This document shows positions 1 through 10,712 of a stretch of DNA of 30,000 nt, in pieces. Source of the stretch: Symbiodinium natans (lineage: Eukaryota; Sar; Dinophyceae; Suessiales; Symbiodiniaceae); the NCBI GenBank assembly GCA_905221605.1, contig CAJNDS010002135.1:1130001-1160000 (forward strand). The letters are read 5' to 3'. Position 1 is the stretch's first letter, and every line of letters begins with the position of its first letter. The translations under genes were made by a program, and so were the position numbers. The notes below the pieces were generated by a model. That model was not told the origin of the DNA. It worked only from the letters and a program-made list of their open reading frames with translations, and did no database searches.

Positions 1-51
1 CAGGACCCGAAGGGGTCATCTTGGTGTGAAGTTGTTGTGGCTTGTCGTTCT

Positions 52-140
52 TGGTAGCCCTTTACTTTTATGGTTTCCCTTATAAAATAACCAACCCGAA
101 AAAAGGGTGCCCTTATCATAATATGGTTACAGGGCTACCA
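52..140. mobile_element. Short inverted-repeat element
   Basis: Ends TGGTAGCCCTTTAC and GTTACAGGGCTACCA. AT-rich centre with CCCTTATAAAATAA and CCCTTATCATAATA halves. Confidence 0.6.
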
Positions 141-324
141 TGTGTTTGCTTCTACTTGTCGTAGTGGGTGACAGTTTAAACTTCCAAGGGTACTTAAAAC
201 TCAACAAAGAGTTGAAAGCCATGAACTAGTCTAGGTTTCTCGGACTTTCGAGTTTCTGAGGTATTTGTGGGGTTTAGGTTTTAGAGACCTGGTCCTCTTA
301 GAACAGTGAGTTAGAGGGTTGCAC

Positions 325-425
325 TTGGGATGTGCCCCCTTATACTCACAGTCCTGAATTAGGACTATAAAAGGGGGCACTATCATCCCTATTAAGTGCT
401 GTTAGTATAAGGGCGAGCTTCCCAA
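325..425. mobile_element. Inverted-repeat element, family 2 (copy a)
   Basis: Ends TTGGGATGTGCCCCCTTATA and TATAAGGGCGAGCTTCCCAA. The internal hairpin includes ACAGTCCT and its diverged partner. About 101 bp, non-coding. Confidence 0.7.
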
Positions 426-573
426 CCCTGAACCCTAAACCCGAAACCCGAAACCCTAAACCCAACATTGCACCTTGAGCCCTGAAGCCTGAATGCATGG
501 TGCGGGGGCCTGCGAGGTGATCTACTTCGCCGAACCCAAGTACCCTTGTACCCTCCATTCTGAACCCTAAACC

Positions 574-612
<39 letters not shown>

Positions 613-935
613 ACCCTAAACCCTAAACCCTAAACCCTAAACCCTACACCCTATCAGGTCAACGCATCAGTTAACACAAATCCAAGCAGGGATCCGCTAG
701 TTGTTTTTTTCTGGGAACTGGGGTTTAGGGTTTGGGGTTAAGGTTTAGGGTTTAGGGTTTTGGACTTTATCCCATGTTGGCCGCAGCTAGAAACCTAAAA
801 CCAGAAGTGGATCTCTCTCTCCCTTTCGTTAAAAATCATTCGTTTCTATGGGTTTAGGGTTTAGGGTTTAGGGTTCTTAGCCCCTTTTAAACAAGCACGT
901 GTACTTTTTGTCTCCTAGGTTAGTCCGGGACCTAG

Positions 936-1058
936 CATTACGCCAAGCCCTGCCATGGCAAAAGCGGGAAGGAGCTCTACATGTACTTTGTCTTTCTTGA
1001 CGTGAAGGGCGACAGGGCGCTGTTGCGTCTGACAGCCAGGAGCGGAAAGCTGTTGAAG
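936..1058 (+). CDS. Candidate exon, 41 codons
   Basis: Open frame in a repeat-free island after a CCTAG acceptor, ending AAG|GTTGAT. The peptide has a Lys/Gly-rich start followed by an alternating hydrophobic stretch (LYMYFVFLDV at about residues 14-23) and a basic end (LTARSGKLLK). An in-frame stop lies just upstream and another 12-17 codons after the donor, so the frame is bounded by the splice sites. Family not recognised. Confidence 0.5.
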
Positions 1059-4000
1059 GTTGATGGGTGTAGCTCTTAGTAGAGTAGGTAACCTTTAACC
1101 TTTTTGGGTTAATACAATCCCCTTTAGAACCCCAAAGGTTAACCTTTAAAACCCCTGGGTACTGGACAACTACGAGCTTCTTTTTCTTGTGTTTGGTGAG
1201 AATTTGTCAAGGTCATCGGACGGAAAGGGGATTCTCTGAACCCCAGCCCCAAACCCCCTCCGCCTTCCGAACACAACAACCTAAACGCTGAATTCCCGAA
1301 ACCCTGAACCCTAAATGCCTATGAGTCCTGAGGACTGTCTTGTAGGCCTAAACCCTAAACCCTAAACCCTAAACGCATTGACAACTTAAGGTCCTAGGTC
1401 TTGGGTCATGCAATGAAGCGGCAGGCGGCCAAGCCAATAAGCCCAGCTGCCAAACAACCCGTCTGGGGTTCCATTTTTTATTACCCCTTATATAAACTAT
1501 ACATAATAACCTTAGTAGCTGAGTGAGCACACTTTACACTTTGTGGGACTTTACACTTTTTGGGATACATAATCCCCTATAGAACTGAACGTGTACACTT
1601 TCTTGGGGCTTGTGAACTCAGCAACGAAGATGAGGCCCATACTTCCGATCCCTGTACACAAGGGTTCTGCCGTGGCCAACAGCTTCCTCGGGTCCTGCAA
1701 GAAGGGCCATTCCCAAGGAATGAGAAGCAGGGGCTTCGGGTTTAGGGTTTAGGGCTTAGGGGCTTAGGGTTTAGGGTTAAAGGTTACGAGTTTATGATTT
1801 CGGGGTTAGGTTTTTTCTCCTTCTAAATCCCTAAATCCTACATGGCCTTGAAGGCATGGCGTTTGTTTGTAGTCCCTGTAGCCCCCAGACTAGCCCAACC
1901 TAAACCCTACACCCTCTTAGGGCTTGAAAGGGTTTAGTTTAGGGTTTAGGGTTTAGGGTTTAGGGTTTAGGGTTTAGGGTTTAGGGTTTAGGGTTTAGGG
2001 TTTAGGGTTTAGGGTTTAGGGTTTAGGGTTTAGGGTTTAGGGTTCAGGGAAAACGTCCGGGCGCCTCTGGGCAGGGCCCCTAAACTGCTCTGAAAGCCTA
2101 GACCGCGTTATCATGACTCGAAGAAGTATCAGAGCCGGCTGAGTTTTGGGAGTATTCTGCATCCCTAAACCCTAAACCCTAAACCCTAAACCCTAAACCC
2201 TAAACCCTAAACCCTAAACCCTAAACCCTACAGACCCTGTAGACCCTGCAAGCCCTACTGCCTTAACCCGAAGCGCAGGCAGCTGATGAGCGCCCTGGAA
2301 ATATCACCAAAGACGCTGGCGGCCAACATGCTGGCGACAGGCACCCGCTTCCCCAAACCCTAAACCCTAAACCCTAAACCCTAAACCCTAAACCCTAAAC
2401 CCTAAACCCTAAACCCTAAACCCTAAACCGCAGAACCTCACACTGAAAGCCCAGTACTTACAAGTTTTTAGGGCCTAAGTTGTGAGGGCTTCGTAGCTTC
2501 TGTTGGCCTTTAGCGTGCCTAGGGTAGTGAGGTGTTGGGCCGCTAGTTTCTGCAGGGCCGCGGATACGCGATCGGCGGTGTAGGGTTTAGGGTATTTTAG
2601 CGTTTGGGGCCAAAGTTTAGGGGTTTGGGGCTTTGGGTTTGGGGTTCAGCCATTTAGGGCTTAGGGCTTAGGGTTCAGCCATGTTTTGGCTAGGAGGTTT
2701 TGGGACTTATGGCAGGTGTATAAAGACCCAAACTGGCTGGGCCCACATTCGGGGCCAGCACCTTAGAAGATCAGAGCAGGAGCAGCCACTGGTTTAGGGT
2801 TTAGGGTTTAGGGTTTAGGGTTTAGGGTTTAGGGTTTAGGGTTTAGGGTTTAGGGTTTAGGGTTTAGGGTGGGGACACGGCAAAGCGCGAGTGCCCGCGT
2901 GCAGAGTCCATCCATTCTTCGGCCGGGTCAAAGCAGAAGAAGTCCAGACTTCGGAGTTGGTCCTTGGGGGGTTGTAGATTTTTGGGTTCAGGGTTTAGGG
3001 TTTAGGGTTTAGGGTTTAGGGTTCAGGGTTCAGGGTTCAGGGTTTAGGGGGTTCAGGGTTTAGGGTTTAGGGTTTGGGGTTTAGGGTTTAGGAGAGGCCT
3101 GGCCGCTCCCTTCATCGAAAAGTTGCCTTCAGGTGTTGTAGTATCACTCCCCTTTTTTAATATCAGGAACCCTTCGTTAATGAGAATAGTCTCCAAGTTC
3201 TTGAAGGAAATCCCTTGAAGCCGCACGCTGCTGAGTCGAAACTTGGTGCAGTAGGAGTGCAGCGGGATAGCTGTATGCACCTTTAACCTTGATGATTCAT
3301 GATGTTCAAGCCTACTCGCTACAGACTTTAAATCCTGAACCCTTACGTTTACTACGAGACCTGACCCCACAGCTAAACCTCCGAGACGACGCCTGAGTTA
3401 TGAAATCCCAACGTTTTAAAGCAACCCTAAACCCTAAATCGTAAAACTTCACGTGTGGGACGCACTCCTAAACCATAGCCCTAAACCCTCAACCCTAAAC
3501 CCAAGAGTGGAACCCTTTCTAAGCAAAGGAAAGGGAACCCGTTCAGGGACAGCGTATCTACTTTAGGGTGGAGACTTGGGGCCCAGGATGTGGTGTTTAG
3601 GGTTTAGATTTCGAGGTGTGGGATTTCGAGTTTGCGGCTTAGGTGAGTTTTGTGGTTTAGGGTTTAGTTGGGGTGTCGGGTTTAGTGTTTAGAGTTTTGT
3701 GGTTTAGGGTTTAGGGTTTAGGGTTCAGGGTTTAGGGGTGCAGCCCCAGCGAGGACCTTGGGCGCAACAGGCGATTCGCGCCATCGCGCAAGGCTCTGGC
3801 CGCAGTCTCCTGGAGAAGAGGCATAGCCAGGCCCCCTCAGGGTTGGTTTCCTGTATTGCATTTAGGCTTTAGGGTTTATATAGGGTTTAGGGTTTTTAGG
3901 GTTTACTGGCCAGAAGGCTTTAGGACAATATTGGGGTCGGAATAGCTACTCATGGTATTCCCCTTATGGCCCCTTTATAACTTTACTAAATAACCCCCCC

Positions 4001-7000
4001 CCCCCCAAAGCCCCCTTCTAATTAAAAGGCCCCTATATGATAGGGTTCAGGGAACCTCAAGGCAAGCTCCACCCTGTCTGCAACAGCAATAGCTCAATTC
4101 ATGGCGACCTTGTACCGTTCATTGGGAAGCCTTACCCGATAAGCTTGCCCTCTTGAGAACCCCCTTCCCTTCCCCCTTCCCTATCAGTGTTCCCATCACC
4201 CATATTACGCTCTAGCGACAATGACCTGTGTAGTGGGGAGGGTTAGACCCTAGACCCGAAGCCCTGCACCCTAAACCCTAAACCCGAAGCCCTAATCCCT
4301 GAACCCTAAAGCCTAAACCCTAAACCCTAAAGAACCAAAAGCTCGGGAAGTCACGCGCGCAGGCTCTGAGTGAATGGCACAGCGCCCTCCAAGCTGCCAT
4401 GGTAAAGGCCGATGACGGATTTCTCTTAGGGTTTAGGGTTTAGGGTTTAGGGTTCAGGGTTCAGGGTTTAGGGTTTAGGGTTTAGGGTTTAGGAATCAGA
4501 GTTAGGGCATGGAAGTGTCTCTGGATTAAGCCCAAATCCCGAAGCCCCGGGTTTAGGGTTTAGGGTTTAGGGTCTAGGGTGTAGGGTTAGGGTTTAGGGT
4601 TTAGGGCACCTCTTGAGCCTGAACTCAGACGGTGAGGGTTTACGCCAAACCCTAAACCTCCTCTCCCTGGCGAAGAGCAAGTGATGCTGTCTTCTTCTTT
4701 TTCTTGCGTAGGGGTTAACTAGGGTTTGGGATTTTAGGGTTTAGGGTTTAGGGTTTAGGGTTTAGGGTTTAGGGTTTAGGGTTTAGGGTTTAGGGTTTAG
4801 GGTTTAGGGTTTAGGGTTTAGGGTCCCGCCCTGTGGCATCTTGTACTACCAAATGCCCCTGTTGTGGAAGCCGCAGGCCTGCGAAACCGCGGTGAAAGGA
4901 GCAGGAGGCAACATCGGATGTGTGGGTTTAGGGTTGAGGGTTTAGGGTTTAGGGTTAGGGTTTAGGGTTTAGGGTTTAGGGCCTTAGGGTTTAGGGCCTT
5001 AGGGTTTAGGGTTTGGGGTTTAGGGTTTGCTTAGTTTGTGGATTTTACTTGTGGAGTTCTCCCATCCCGTACTGCTTCCTTGGGCTTACGAGCCTGAACC
5101 CTAAAGCCTGAATCCTAATCCTCCTACACCCCAAACCCTAAACCCCAAACCCTCGACCCTAAACCCTAAACCCAAACCCTAAACCCCCCTCCCTCCTAAA
5201 CACGGTTCGGTCTCCGGGTGAGGGACTTCTAACTCCTAACTCCTCCAACAGAAGTTAAGCGCGGCCCCTGACAAAGTCCATGCGGTTTAGGGCTTAAGGC
5301 TTAGGGTTTTAGGGTTTAGGGTGCAGGGTGTAGGGTTTAGGGTTTAGGGTTTGGATGCATGGGGCGCCGGCCTGGAGGCCTACCTTTGTATGGGGGAGGG
5401 GGGTTTTGGGTTTGTGTGTGGGTGCTTTCGTTTAGAGTTTAAGAGTTTGTTTCTTTGTTTTTTGTTTAGTGTTTTAGGCTTAGGCCCAAGGCTTAGGCCC
5501 CGTACGGCCCTGCAGCAAGTTTCAATTCAGGTACCGAAATTTGGGGGAAGATGATCAACTTCCTACCCAAAGGTTAGAAACAGAAAGCCATCAACCCCAC
5601 TGGTTCTTAGTAGGAAAGCAGGGATTTTCCCCCAGATTCCCCTATGAATACCCTTTAAGGGGATCTAGTTCCCCATTCCCTGCTAAGAAACAGCAAGTAT
5701 ACCCCGCATGAAACCCTAAGGAGTTCAAATCCTTTGACTCCCCCAAAGCCTTAAGCCCGAAACCCTAACAAACCCTAAGCCCCAAAACCCAAAACCCCAA
5801 AACCTAAACTCTAAACCCTAGACCCTAAAACCCTAAAACCCTAAAACCCTAAAACCCTAAACCCTAAACCCTAAACCCTAAACCCTAAACTCTAAACCCA
5901 CAAGCAACACCGAACACACCCGGAGCCCCTCAGAATCCCTTAAGCGCCGAGTTCGCGGAAGCAAGCTGGAGCAGTTGAAGACGGAATTGCACAGGTGCGC
6001 TGTGCGGTCCTTTGTTTTGAGGGTTGAAAGGGGAAAGGGTTTAGGGTTTAAAGGTTTAAAGGTTTAGGGTTTTCTAGGGAGATCTCGGGGTCTTAGGGCT
6101 TCGGGCTAGGGGTGTGCTGGGACGAACTTCAGTTATTGCATGATGGTTAAAACTAGTCTTGGCAGCCCAGTGGTACCCTTGACCCTTTTTTTTCGTTTTG
6201 TAAGGGAACGCCCCGCTTTTCTTTGGGGGGGAGGGGGGGGGGTTTCGTTCAGGAGTTTGGGTTTCAGGTTTGGGGCTTGGGGTTTAGGGTGGCGAGCGAG
6301 GCTTCTGATCAGCCGTCAGGACCATTGAGGATGAAACCTCAAACTTCGCATGGGTAGTTTTCTCAACCCTAAACTCTAAACCCTAAATTAGGGTCCCTTT
6401 GGGGGGGGGGTTCCCGTCATAGTAAGGAGGCCGTATTATGTATAGGACCCAAAGGGGGACCCAATTTAGAGAACTACCCAATGCACCTAACCCCTAAACC
6501 CTCAACCCTCAACCCTCAACCCTCAACCTTAAACCCCAAACCCTAAACCCTAAACCCTAAACCCGAACCCTACAACCGGCTGTGCGGCCTTGTGATCCAG
6601 AAGCACGAACATCCCAAGGTCTGAGGCCTTTTAGCCAGCTGAACCTGCCCCCAAAACCGAAACCCTGAACCCTGAACCCCAGGGTTTAGGGTATAGGGTT
6701 TAGGGTTTAGGGTTTAGGGTAACCCCACAGCCCCCAACCTTAAACCCCCAAACCCTGAAACCCGAAACCGTGGGTCCTAGAGTCCCCAACCCTCGATCCA
6801 GCCCTGAGTCCATAACCCTGGGTCCTAAACCCCAAGAAACCCTAAACCCCAAACCCCAAACCCTAAACCCTCAACCCCAAACCCTAAACCCTAAACCCTA
6901 AACCCTAAACCCCAAACCCTCAACCCTAAACCCCTAAACGCAACACCCCCCCAAACCCTGAAGCCTAAGCCCTGAACCCTGTGCAGGCAGCAGGCCCTGC

Positions 7001-8260
7001 AGTTCTGGAATCACTATTTTCAGACCAGCGCCCCTCGACGGAAACACTAAACCCTAAACCCGAAACCCTAAACCCTAAACCCTCCCGGTGACTCTGGGGC
7101 GAGGTAGGGCTCATCAAAACCCCCCGTTTCTTTGTGTCATTCTTTCGGTTTTAAGGCTTGGTGTTTGAGACTTAAGGATTCAGGGCTTTTTAGGGCTAAG
7201 GGTTTAGGGTTTGGGGTTGGGGTTTAGGGCTAAGGGTTTGGGGTCTTGGGGTTTGGGGGCTTTGGGGGGTCCTTAAGGTGACTTTTTCCTGGGGTCCAGG
7301 GCTTCCGGTTCCTGAAGAAGTGGGGGAGCGTGAGTACTTATCAGGGTTTGAGGGTTCAAGGTTTTGGGCTTAGGGTCCAAACCCCTAAACCCTAAACCCT
7401 AAACCCTAAACCCTAAACCCGCCTAAACCTCCAGGGTTAAGGGATCAGGGCGATCTTCCCTCACGGCTTCTATTCTTTCGTGAGGCTCTCCAATTCCCTA
7501 GGTGCATCCCTTCCGTTGGACCCGTGGGCCCGAATTTCCTCCTTCCCAAACCCTTTACCCGATGCCCTCAAGTCCTTAAGGCCTCAAACCCCCTCAACCC
7601 TCCTTCGTAATCCCCGCACCCTTAAATCCTTACTCCCTAGACCTCCTGAAATCTTCCACTTTAAATCTCTGAATCACTCAACTTCAAAATCCAAAGCCCC
7701 CCCCCCCCCACTATAAGCCCGAAAGTCACCGGGCCCGAACCATCACAAGCGGTGTGGAACGCCGAGGCAAAAGTTGGTTGGTGGGATTTTGCAGATGCAT
7801 TTCAGGCGCGCTGGCCCAGTGGGGAATAGGGGAATCAGGGTACCTTTCCCCCCCCGCCCCCCCAAACACGAAAACCCTAACCCTCCCCCCCCCCCCCCAA
7901 ATACAAAAAAGCTATCCCCCATTTTTTTTCCCTTTAAAGGATTCTATAGGGTACCTCATTCTCCCCCCCCCCCACACAAAAACCCTTTAAAGGATGCTAC
8001 AGGGTACCTTAGGTACCTTATATCGTCCCATATATACCCTTTAGAGGATTCCACAGAGTAATTACCTCATTCCCTCATTCCCAACTAAGTAGGTTGTGGG
8101 TCTGGGTGTTTCGGGAGACTTCGGGTTTGAGGTTTAGGGTTTAGGGTTTAGGGTTTAGGGTTTAGGGTTTAGGGTTCAAGGGAGGCTTGCCGAGGCTTTC
8201 GATACTTGGAGGCTTCTTGCGCGCGACCCACCTGAGAAACTCATCATCCCTCCCTGCCCC
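936..8260 (+). CDS. Exon series 1 of a fragmented + strand gene (18 candidate exons)
   Basis: Unrecognised protein. Candidate exons, in compatible phase: 936-1058, 1398-1467, 1663-1732, 2279-2340, 2556-2577, 2726-2781, 2905-2959, 3092-3132, 3744-3820, 4363-4401, 4877-4921, 5252-5284, 5945-5994, 6601-6618, 6987-7029, 7300-7329, 7750-7780, 8181-8260. Seen: each island is open on +, follows an AG, and ends at GT or GC. Examples are a GTGAGTACTT donor after 7329, GTAAAGG after 4401 and GGTTTAGGG after 5284. Introns between them hold telomere-type arrays and inverted-repeat elements. Inferred: the joining order and the donor choice where several exist. The weakest members are 2556-2577 and 6601-6618 (tiny) and 2726-2781 (its GT donor would create a stop at the next junction, so a GC donor was preferred). 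No start codon is identified and the series may continue off the left edge. Confidence 0.45.
1511..1629. mobile_element. Inverted-repeat element, family 1 (copy a)
   Basis: Begins CTTAGTAGCTGAGTGA and ends with the near reverse complement ACTCAGCAACGAAG. Contains ACTTTACACTTT and the complementary AAAGTGTACACTTT. About 119 bp, non-coding, MITE-like. Copy b at 25934-26036 is 16 bp shorter because one ACTTTACACTTT-GTGGG repeat is absent. No clear target-site duplication. Confidence 0.75.
1936..2048 (+). repeat. (TTTAGGG)n array, about 15 units
   Basis: Nearly perfect head-to-tail units on the + strand, ending in GGGTTCAGGG. Flanked by unique sequence on both sides, so interstitial rather than terminal. 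Confidence 0.95.
2163..2429 (-). repeat. Two (CCCTAAA)n arrays flanking one exon
   Basis: Arrays at 2163-2230 and 2354-2429 read as TTTAGGG on the - strand. The island 2231-2353 between them holds the exon 2279-2340. Confidence 0.95.
2791..3090 (+). repeat. (TTTAGGG)n arrays around exon 2905-2959
   Basis: 2791-2869 is about 11 perfect units. 2985-3090 is a degenerate block with GGGTTCA and GGGTTTGG units whose last unit, TTTAG, is the acceptor of exon 3092-3132. Confidence 0.9.
3744..3820 (+). CDS. Candidate exon between two telomeric tracts
   Basis: A 77-bp island begins after GGTGCAG and ends GAG|GCATAG (GC donor). All three + frames are open; the phase from the neighbouring islands selects the one starting PARTLGATGD. 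The reverse strand also looks exonic, with a TCTTCTCCAG acceptor-like string, so the strand is less certain here than elsewhere. Confidence 0.4.
3926..4047. mobile_element. Repeated element, family 3 (copy a)
   Basis: Shares TTGGGGTCGGAATA, CATGGTATTCC and CTTATGG with 15238-15350. It contains a 13-bp C run. Inverted-repeat nature is weak. Confidence 0.55.
4426..5030 (+). repeat. Cluster of (TTTAGGG)n arrays
   Basis: Arrays at 4426-4493, 4736-4823 (12-13 units) and 4925-5030 (with GGGTTAGGG and GGGCCTTAGGG variants), separated by short unique islands. Confidence 0.9.
5604..5689. mobile_element. Short inverted-repeat element
   Basis: TTCTTAGTAGGAAAGCAGGGA at the left and TTCCCTGCTAAGAA at the right, with CCCTTTAAGGGG inside. 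Related strings (CCTTTAAAGGATT, GGGTACCTCATTCCC) recur at 7915-8085 and 9390-9425, suggesting decayed relatives. Confidence 0.5.
6348..6484. mobile_element. Inverted-repeat element, family 4, with a telomeric insert in one arm
   Basis: Outer arms GCATGGGTAGTTTTCT and AGAGAACTACCCAATGC; inner arms CTAAATTAGGGTCCCTTTGG and its complement ending CCAATTTAG. The right arm runs through without a break. The left arm is split by about 18 bp of AACCCTAAACTCTAAACC. Related GGTCCC-type pieces occur at 12300-12393, 27428-27460 and 29652-29761. Confidence 0.65.
7300..7329 (+). CDS. Ten-codon exon with consensus donor
   Basis: TCCTGGGGTCCAG precedes the exon GFRFLKKWGS, which is followed by GTGAGTACTT. 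This is one of the clearest donors in the window. Phase is 0 on both sides. The neighbouring 6987-7029 island (frame QQALQFWNHYFQ) joins in phase when its GC donor is used. Confidence 0.5.
8181..8260 (+). CDS. Candidate exon, 26 codons
   Basis: This island follows a (TTTAGGG)n run ending in TTCAAG. The frame reads LAEAFDTWRLLARDPPEKL and ends before GTCACA. An amphipathic helix followed by a charged turn is plausible. A telomere-type CCCTAAA array starts 30 bp downstream. A second frame is also open, so the frame depends on the phase of the preceding exon. Confidence 0.45.
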
Positions 8261-8478
8261 GTCACACGATGACGAATCTATAGTTTGCTAAACCCTAAAC
8301 CCTAAACCCTAAACCCTAAACCCTAAACCCTAAACCCTCCCCCAAAAAGCAGGAGAATCATCTCTATGTTACCCTTGTTTACGGAAAAATGCTTTTTTTG
8401 TGGGGCGTTAAGCGGAAAATGGGAATGTGCAGCAGAATACAGAGTGTTGCATTGAAGCCTTGCAGCATGCATGATCAG

Positions 8479-8576
8479 AAGGACTTGTCTCAACATTGGG
8501 ACAAGTGTGTGATGTTCCTCTGCTGATGTGTACGGGGTTGCAACACAATTGGTATATCCCGGTGTGCCCCAACATG
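8479..8576 (+). CDS. Candidate exon, 32 codons, GTAAGC donor
   Basis: A frame opens after GCATGATCAG and runs to AACATG|GTAAGC, reading LVSTLGQVCDVPLL then MCTGLQHNWYIPVCPNM. It is Cys-rich with a strong donor. It lies in a 340-bp stretch (8341-8690) free of telomeric repeats. An overlapping + frame beginning at 8433 is also open, so the 5' boundary is not settled. Phase linking to the exons on either side is unresolved. Confidence 0.5.
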
Positions 8577-8653
8577 GTAAGCATTCGGGTCCCAGGTACT
8601 ATTTCTCTGTTCTTCCATTGTTTTTGTGTTCGTCTCTAACAACTGATGAAAGT

Positions 8654-8677
8654 GTTCCCTGCTAGCTCTCAGGGAAC
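8654..8677. other. Hairpin GTTCCCTG / CAGGGAAC
   Basis: Perfect 8-bp stem with an 8-bp loop, in the repeat-free stretch 8341-8690. The downstream frame (LREPCRYNN) may belong to an exon running into the G run at 8696-8714. Confidence 0.5.
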
Positions 8678-8912
8678 CTTGCCGCTACAATAATTGGGGG
8701 GGGGGGGGGGGGGGCTGCAATCATGGAACCCTAAGCCCGAAGCCTTAAGACTTATCAGGCCCTAGACCATAACCCTGAAACAGCGGCTTGGTGTTTGAAG
8801 TCGTCATGATTTTGGGAGCTTGGGGTTCTGAACACTATGCCGTACACCCCCAGACCCTAGACCATGTACCCTAAACCCTAGAACCAACATCCCTCAAAAT
8901 CATGTGAGTCAG

Positions 8913-9039
8913 GAGTGCTTCTGCGGAAGCAGTTGCCCGAGTGACATTCTCGAGTGCCTGCGCGAACATGTGGCAAAACCATGTAGCAAGCCGGCGTCTC
9001 AGAGACCGTGGCTCAGGAAGAGTTCGGGGTTCCCTCTGC
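8913..9039 (+). CDS. Candidate exon, 42 codons
   Basis: The island follows GTGAGTCAG. The chosen frame reads SASAEAVARVTFSSACANMW and continues basic to CTCTGC|GTATCA; an earlier GT donor at 9022 gives the same phase. The opposite strand is open for 60 codons in this interval, but its frame fits no neighbouring islands that I could chain. Confidence 0.5.
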
Positions 9040-10712
9040 GTATCATCCCTCAACCCTCAACCCTAAACCCTAAACCCTAAACCCTAAACCTCGATACCTT
9101 GACCTTGAAAGGGCAAGGGGATGGCAGCTGAGCAGCCCAAGCTGCAAAACAGAGGCCAACTTGGCCACCATGATAAGGGAGGGTTGAGGGTTTAGGGTTT
9201 AGGGTTTAGGGTTTAGGGTTTAGGGTTTAGGGACGTGGGAAGGCTTTTAGGGTTTTAGAACCCATCTGCAGGGTTTTGTGGTTGTAGGTGATGACAGCCG
9301 ACAAGTTCATAGGGTTTTAGGGTTGGGGTTTAGGCGCTTCCTGAAGCCCCTTCCTCCTGGTTCTTAGTCGGGAATTCGGGCCCTGTGTATACCCTTTCTA
9401 TATAGGGTACCTCATTCCCGCATTCCCTACTAATCTGTTAAGTCTTGTTCCGCCCCCTTCCCCACCCAACCCTAAACCCTAAGCCCTAAACCCTAAACCC
9501 TAAACCCTGAACCCTAAACCCTAAACCCTAAACCCCCCTCCGGCCTCCGGCTCAATACCACTCACAGCGTTCGGGGTGTAACCTAGGACTTAGGACCGCA
9601 AAGGCTTCTACAACTAGCCACAAGGTGCATGATTCGCAGGGTTTAGGGTTAAGGGTTTAGGGTTTAGAGTTTAGGGTTTATAAGGGTTCCGTCCCCAGGG
9701 GGCAGGGTTCCGTCCCTGGGGGGCAGGGGGGGGGGGGGGGGGGTGGGGGTGGGGGGGGGGGGGGGGGGGTGGGGTGGGGGGGGTGGGGTGGGGGGGGGTG
9801 GGGGGGGGGGTGGGGGGGGGCGGGGGGGGTGGGGGGGGCGGGGGTGGGAGGGGGGGGGGGGGGGCGGGGAGGGGGGGGGGGAGGTGGGGGGGAGTTTGCG
9901 AATCAAACCCTAAACCCCTAAACCCTTCTGCCACGAACCCTCGCATTGGCTGCCCAGTCGCGTGGCACTACATTCGTGGGAATGCTTCATGGAGAAGCAC
10001 GGTTCGGTGCTCAGTGAGGGTTTTAGGGTTTAAGGTTTAAGGTTCAGGGCTTTTCGGGTTTTAGGGTTTAGGGTTTAGGGTTCAGGGTTTAGGGTTTAGG
10101 GTTTCGGGATTTAGGGATCAGGGTTTAGGGTGGTTTCAGCTCGCTGGTTCCGCCCTTGTGTTGCGGCGGTGTGCCCACACTCAGAAGTAGGCGCGTCGGA
10201 ATTGGAGCAGTTGAGGTGGGGATTAGGGTTTAGGGTTTAGGGTTTTTGCCTCCGTGGTATAGCTGGTCTAACCCTTAACCTTGAGCCCTGGTGCTCGACG
10301 TCAGGCTGATGCGCTCTGTGCTGCAACTGTATGTAGAAATGAGGGCATGTATTGTATGTACCTGCACCCCTAAACCCTAAACCCTAAACCCTAAACCCTT
10401 AGCCCCGCGGGAAGCGACGAAAAGTATAAGTTAAGTAGCGACGCAACGATGCGACGATGGGAACTAACTGGGCAGCTAAGGCTTAACCCCGAAACCTTGC
10501 GACCGCTAAACTCCAAGCCCAAAACCCCCAAGCCCCTAAACCCTAAACCCCAAACCCCAAACCCTAAACCCCAAACCCCAAACCCTAAACCCCAAACCCT
10601 AAACCCCAAACCCTAAACCCCAAACCCTAAGCCCCAAACCCAGGCCCGGGTGCGCCGCAAATGCTGTCGCATCTCGTTGAAGAGGCCGACCGGGGGCCGG
10701 AAGCATCCTATT
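8913..10712 (+). CDS. Exon series 2 (nine phase-consistent exons)
   Basis: Exons: 8913-9039 (possibly ending at 9021), 9128-9182, 9288-9313, 9587-9624, 9958-10019, 10140-10215, 10305-10353, 10439-10480, 10644-10712. Every junction agrees in phase (0/0, 1/2, 0/0, 2/1, 1/2, 2/1, 0/0, 0/0) and joined codons make sense. Donors seen include GTTTTAGGG twice (degenerate telomere unit), GTGCATG, GTATGTACC and GCTTAACC. The joined protein is basic and helical, with a stretch of LEQLRLMRSVLQLYVEMRA character in its middle. No family is recognised. Introns hold telomeric arrays, and the intron 9625-9957 also holds a 170-bp G-rich tract. The frame of the last exon is the least sure, because all three frames are open there. 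Confidence 0.55.
9727..9890 (+). repeat. G-rich low-complexity tract, about 165 bp
   Basis: Almost only G with scattered T, C and A. Polyglycine/polyproline frames across it are artefacts. It lies inside the intron 9625-9957. Confidence 0.9.
10140..10215 (+). CDS. Candidate exon, Cys-containing
   Basis: It follows GGTGGTTTCAG and ends TTGAG|GTGGGG. The frame reads RWFRPCVAAVCPHSEVGASE and then LEQL. It joins in phase with 9958-10019 (frame VALHSWECFMEKHG) and with 10305-10353 (frame LMRSVLQLYVEMRACI). These three form the most protein-like run of the series. Confidence 0.55.
10540..10640 (-). repeat. Dimeric array of CCCTAAA and CCCCAAA units
   Basis: Alternating CCCTAAA/CCCCAAA units give a higher-order repeat of about 14 bp. 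A second block of the same type lies at 20030-20090. Confidence 0.85.

Larger units (their letters stand above)
1..935. other. Left edge: inverted-repeat elements and telomeric tracts
   Basis: Holds two inverted-repeat elements (52-140 and 325-425), a (CCCTCAA)n/(CCCTAAA)n block (563-651) and short + strand telomeric runs (720-760, 848-874). The - strand frame in 346-585 is an artefact of telomeric units. An exon may lie in 141-250 but cannot be fixed. Confidence 0.5.

Noticed and set aside
346-585. Frames with repeated GLGFRV or similar peptides (also 10391-10609, 25059-25301, 29789-29974)
   Set aside because: TTTAGGG variants with 6-, 8- or 9-bp steps translate into short peptide repeats without stops. 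They are repeat artefacts.
1936-2048. A true chromosome end or telomere
   Set aside because: Arrays are short, occur in both orientations and are flanked by unique sequence on both sides throughout the window.
2163-2429. CRISPR-like repeat-spacer layout
   Set aside because: The repeats are 7-bp telomere units in tandem, the spacers are unequal and exon-like, and the DNA is eukaryotic.
2879-2962. - strand exon with an attractive acidic peptide
   Set aside because: The + strand is open in the same codon register and fits its neighbours in phase. Not fully excluded.
7480-8061. Open frames rich in Pro/Ser with no splice boundaries
   Set aside because: They run through degenerate CCCTAAA-like and C-rich sequence. 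Only the 7750-7780 island looks exonic.
9664-10040. Proline-rich and glycine-rich open frames
   Set aside because: They are translations of the G-rich low-complexity tract at 9727-9890 on either strand and have no independent coding signal.
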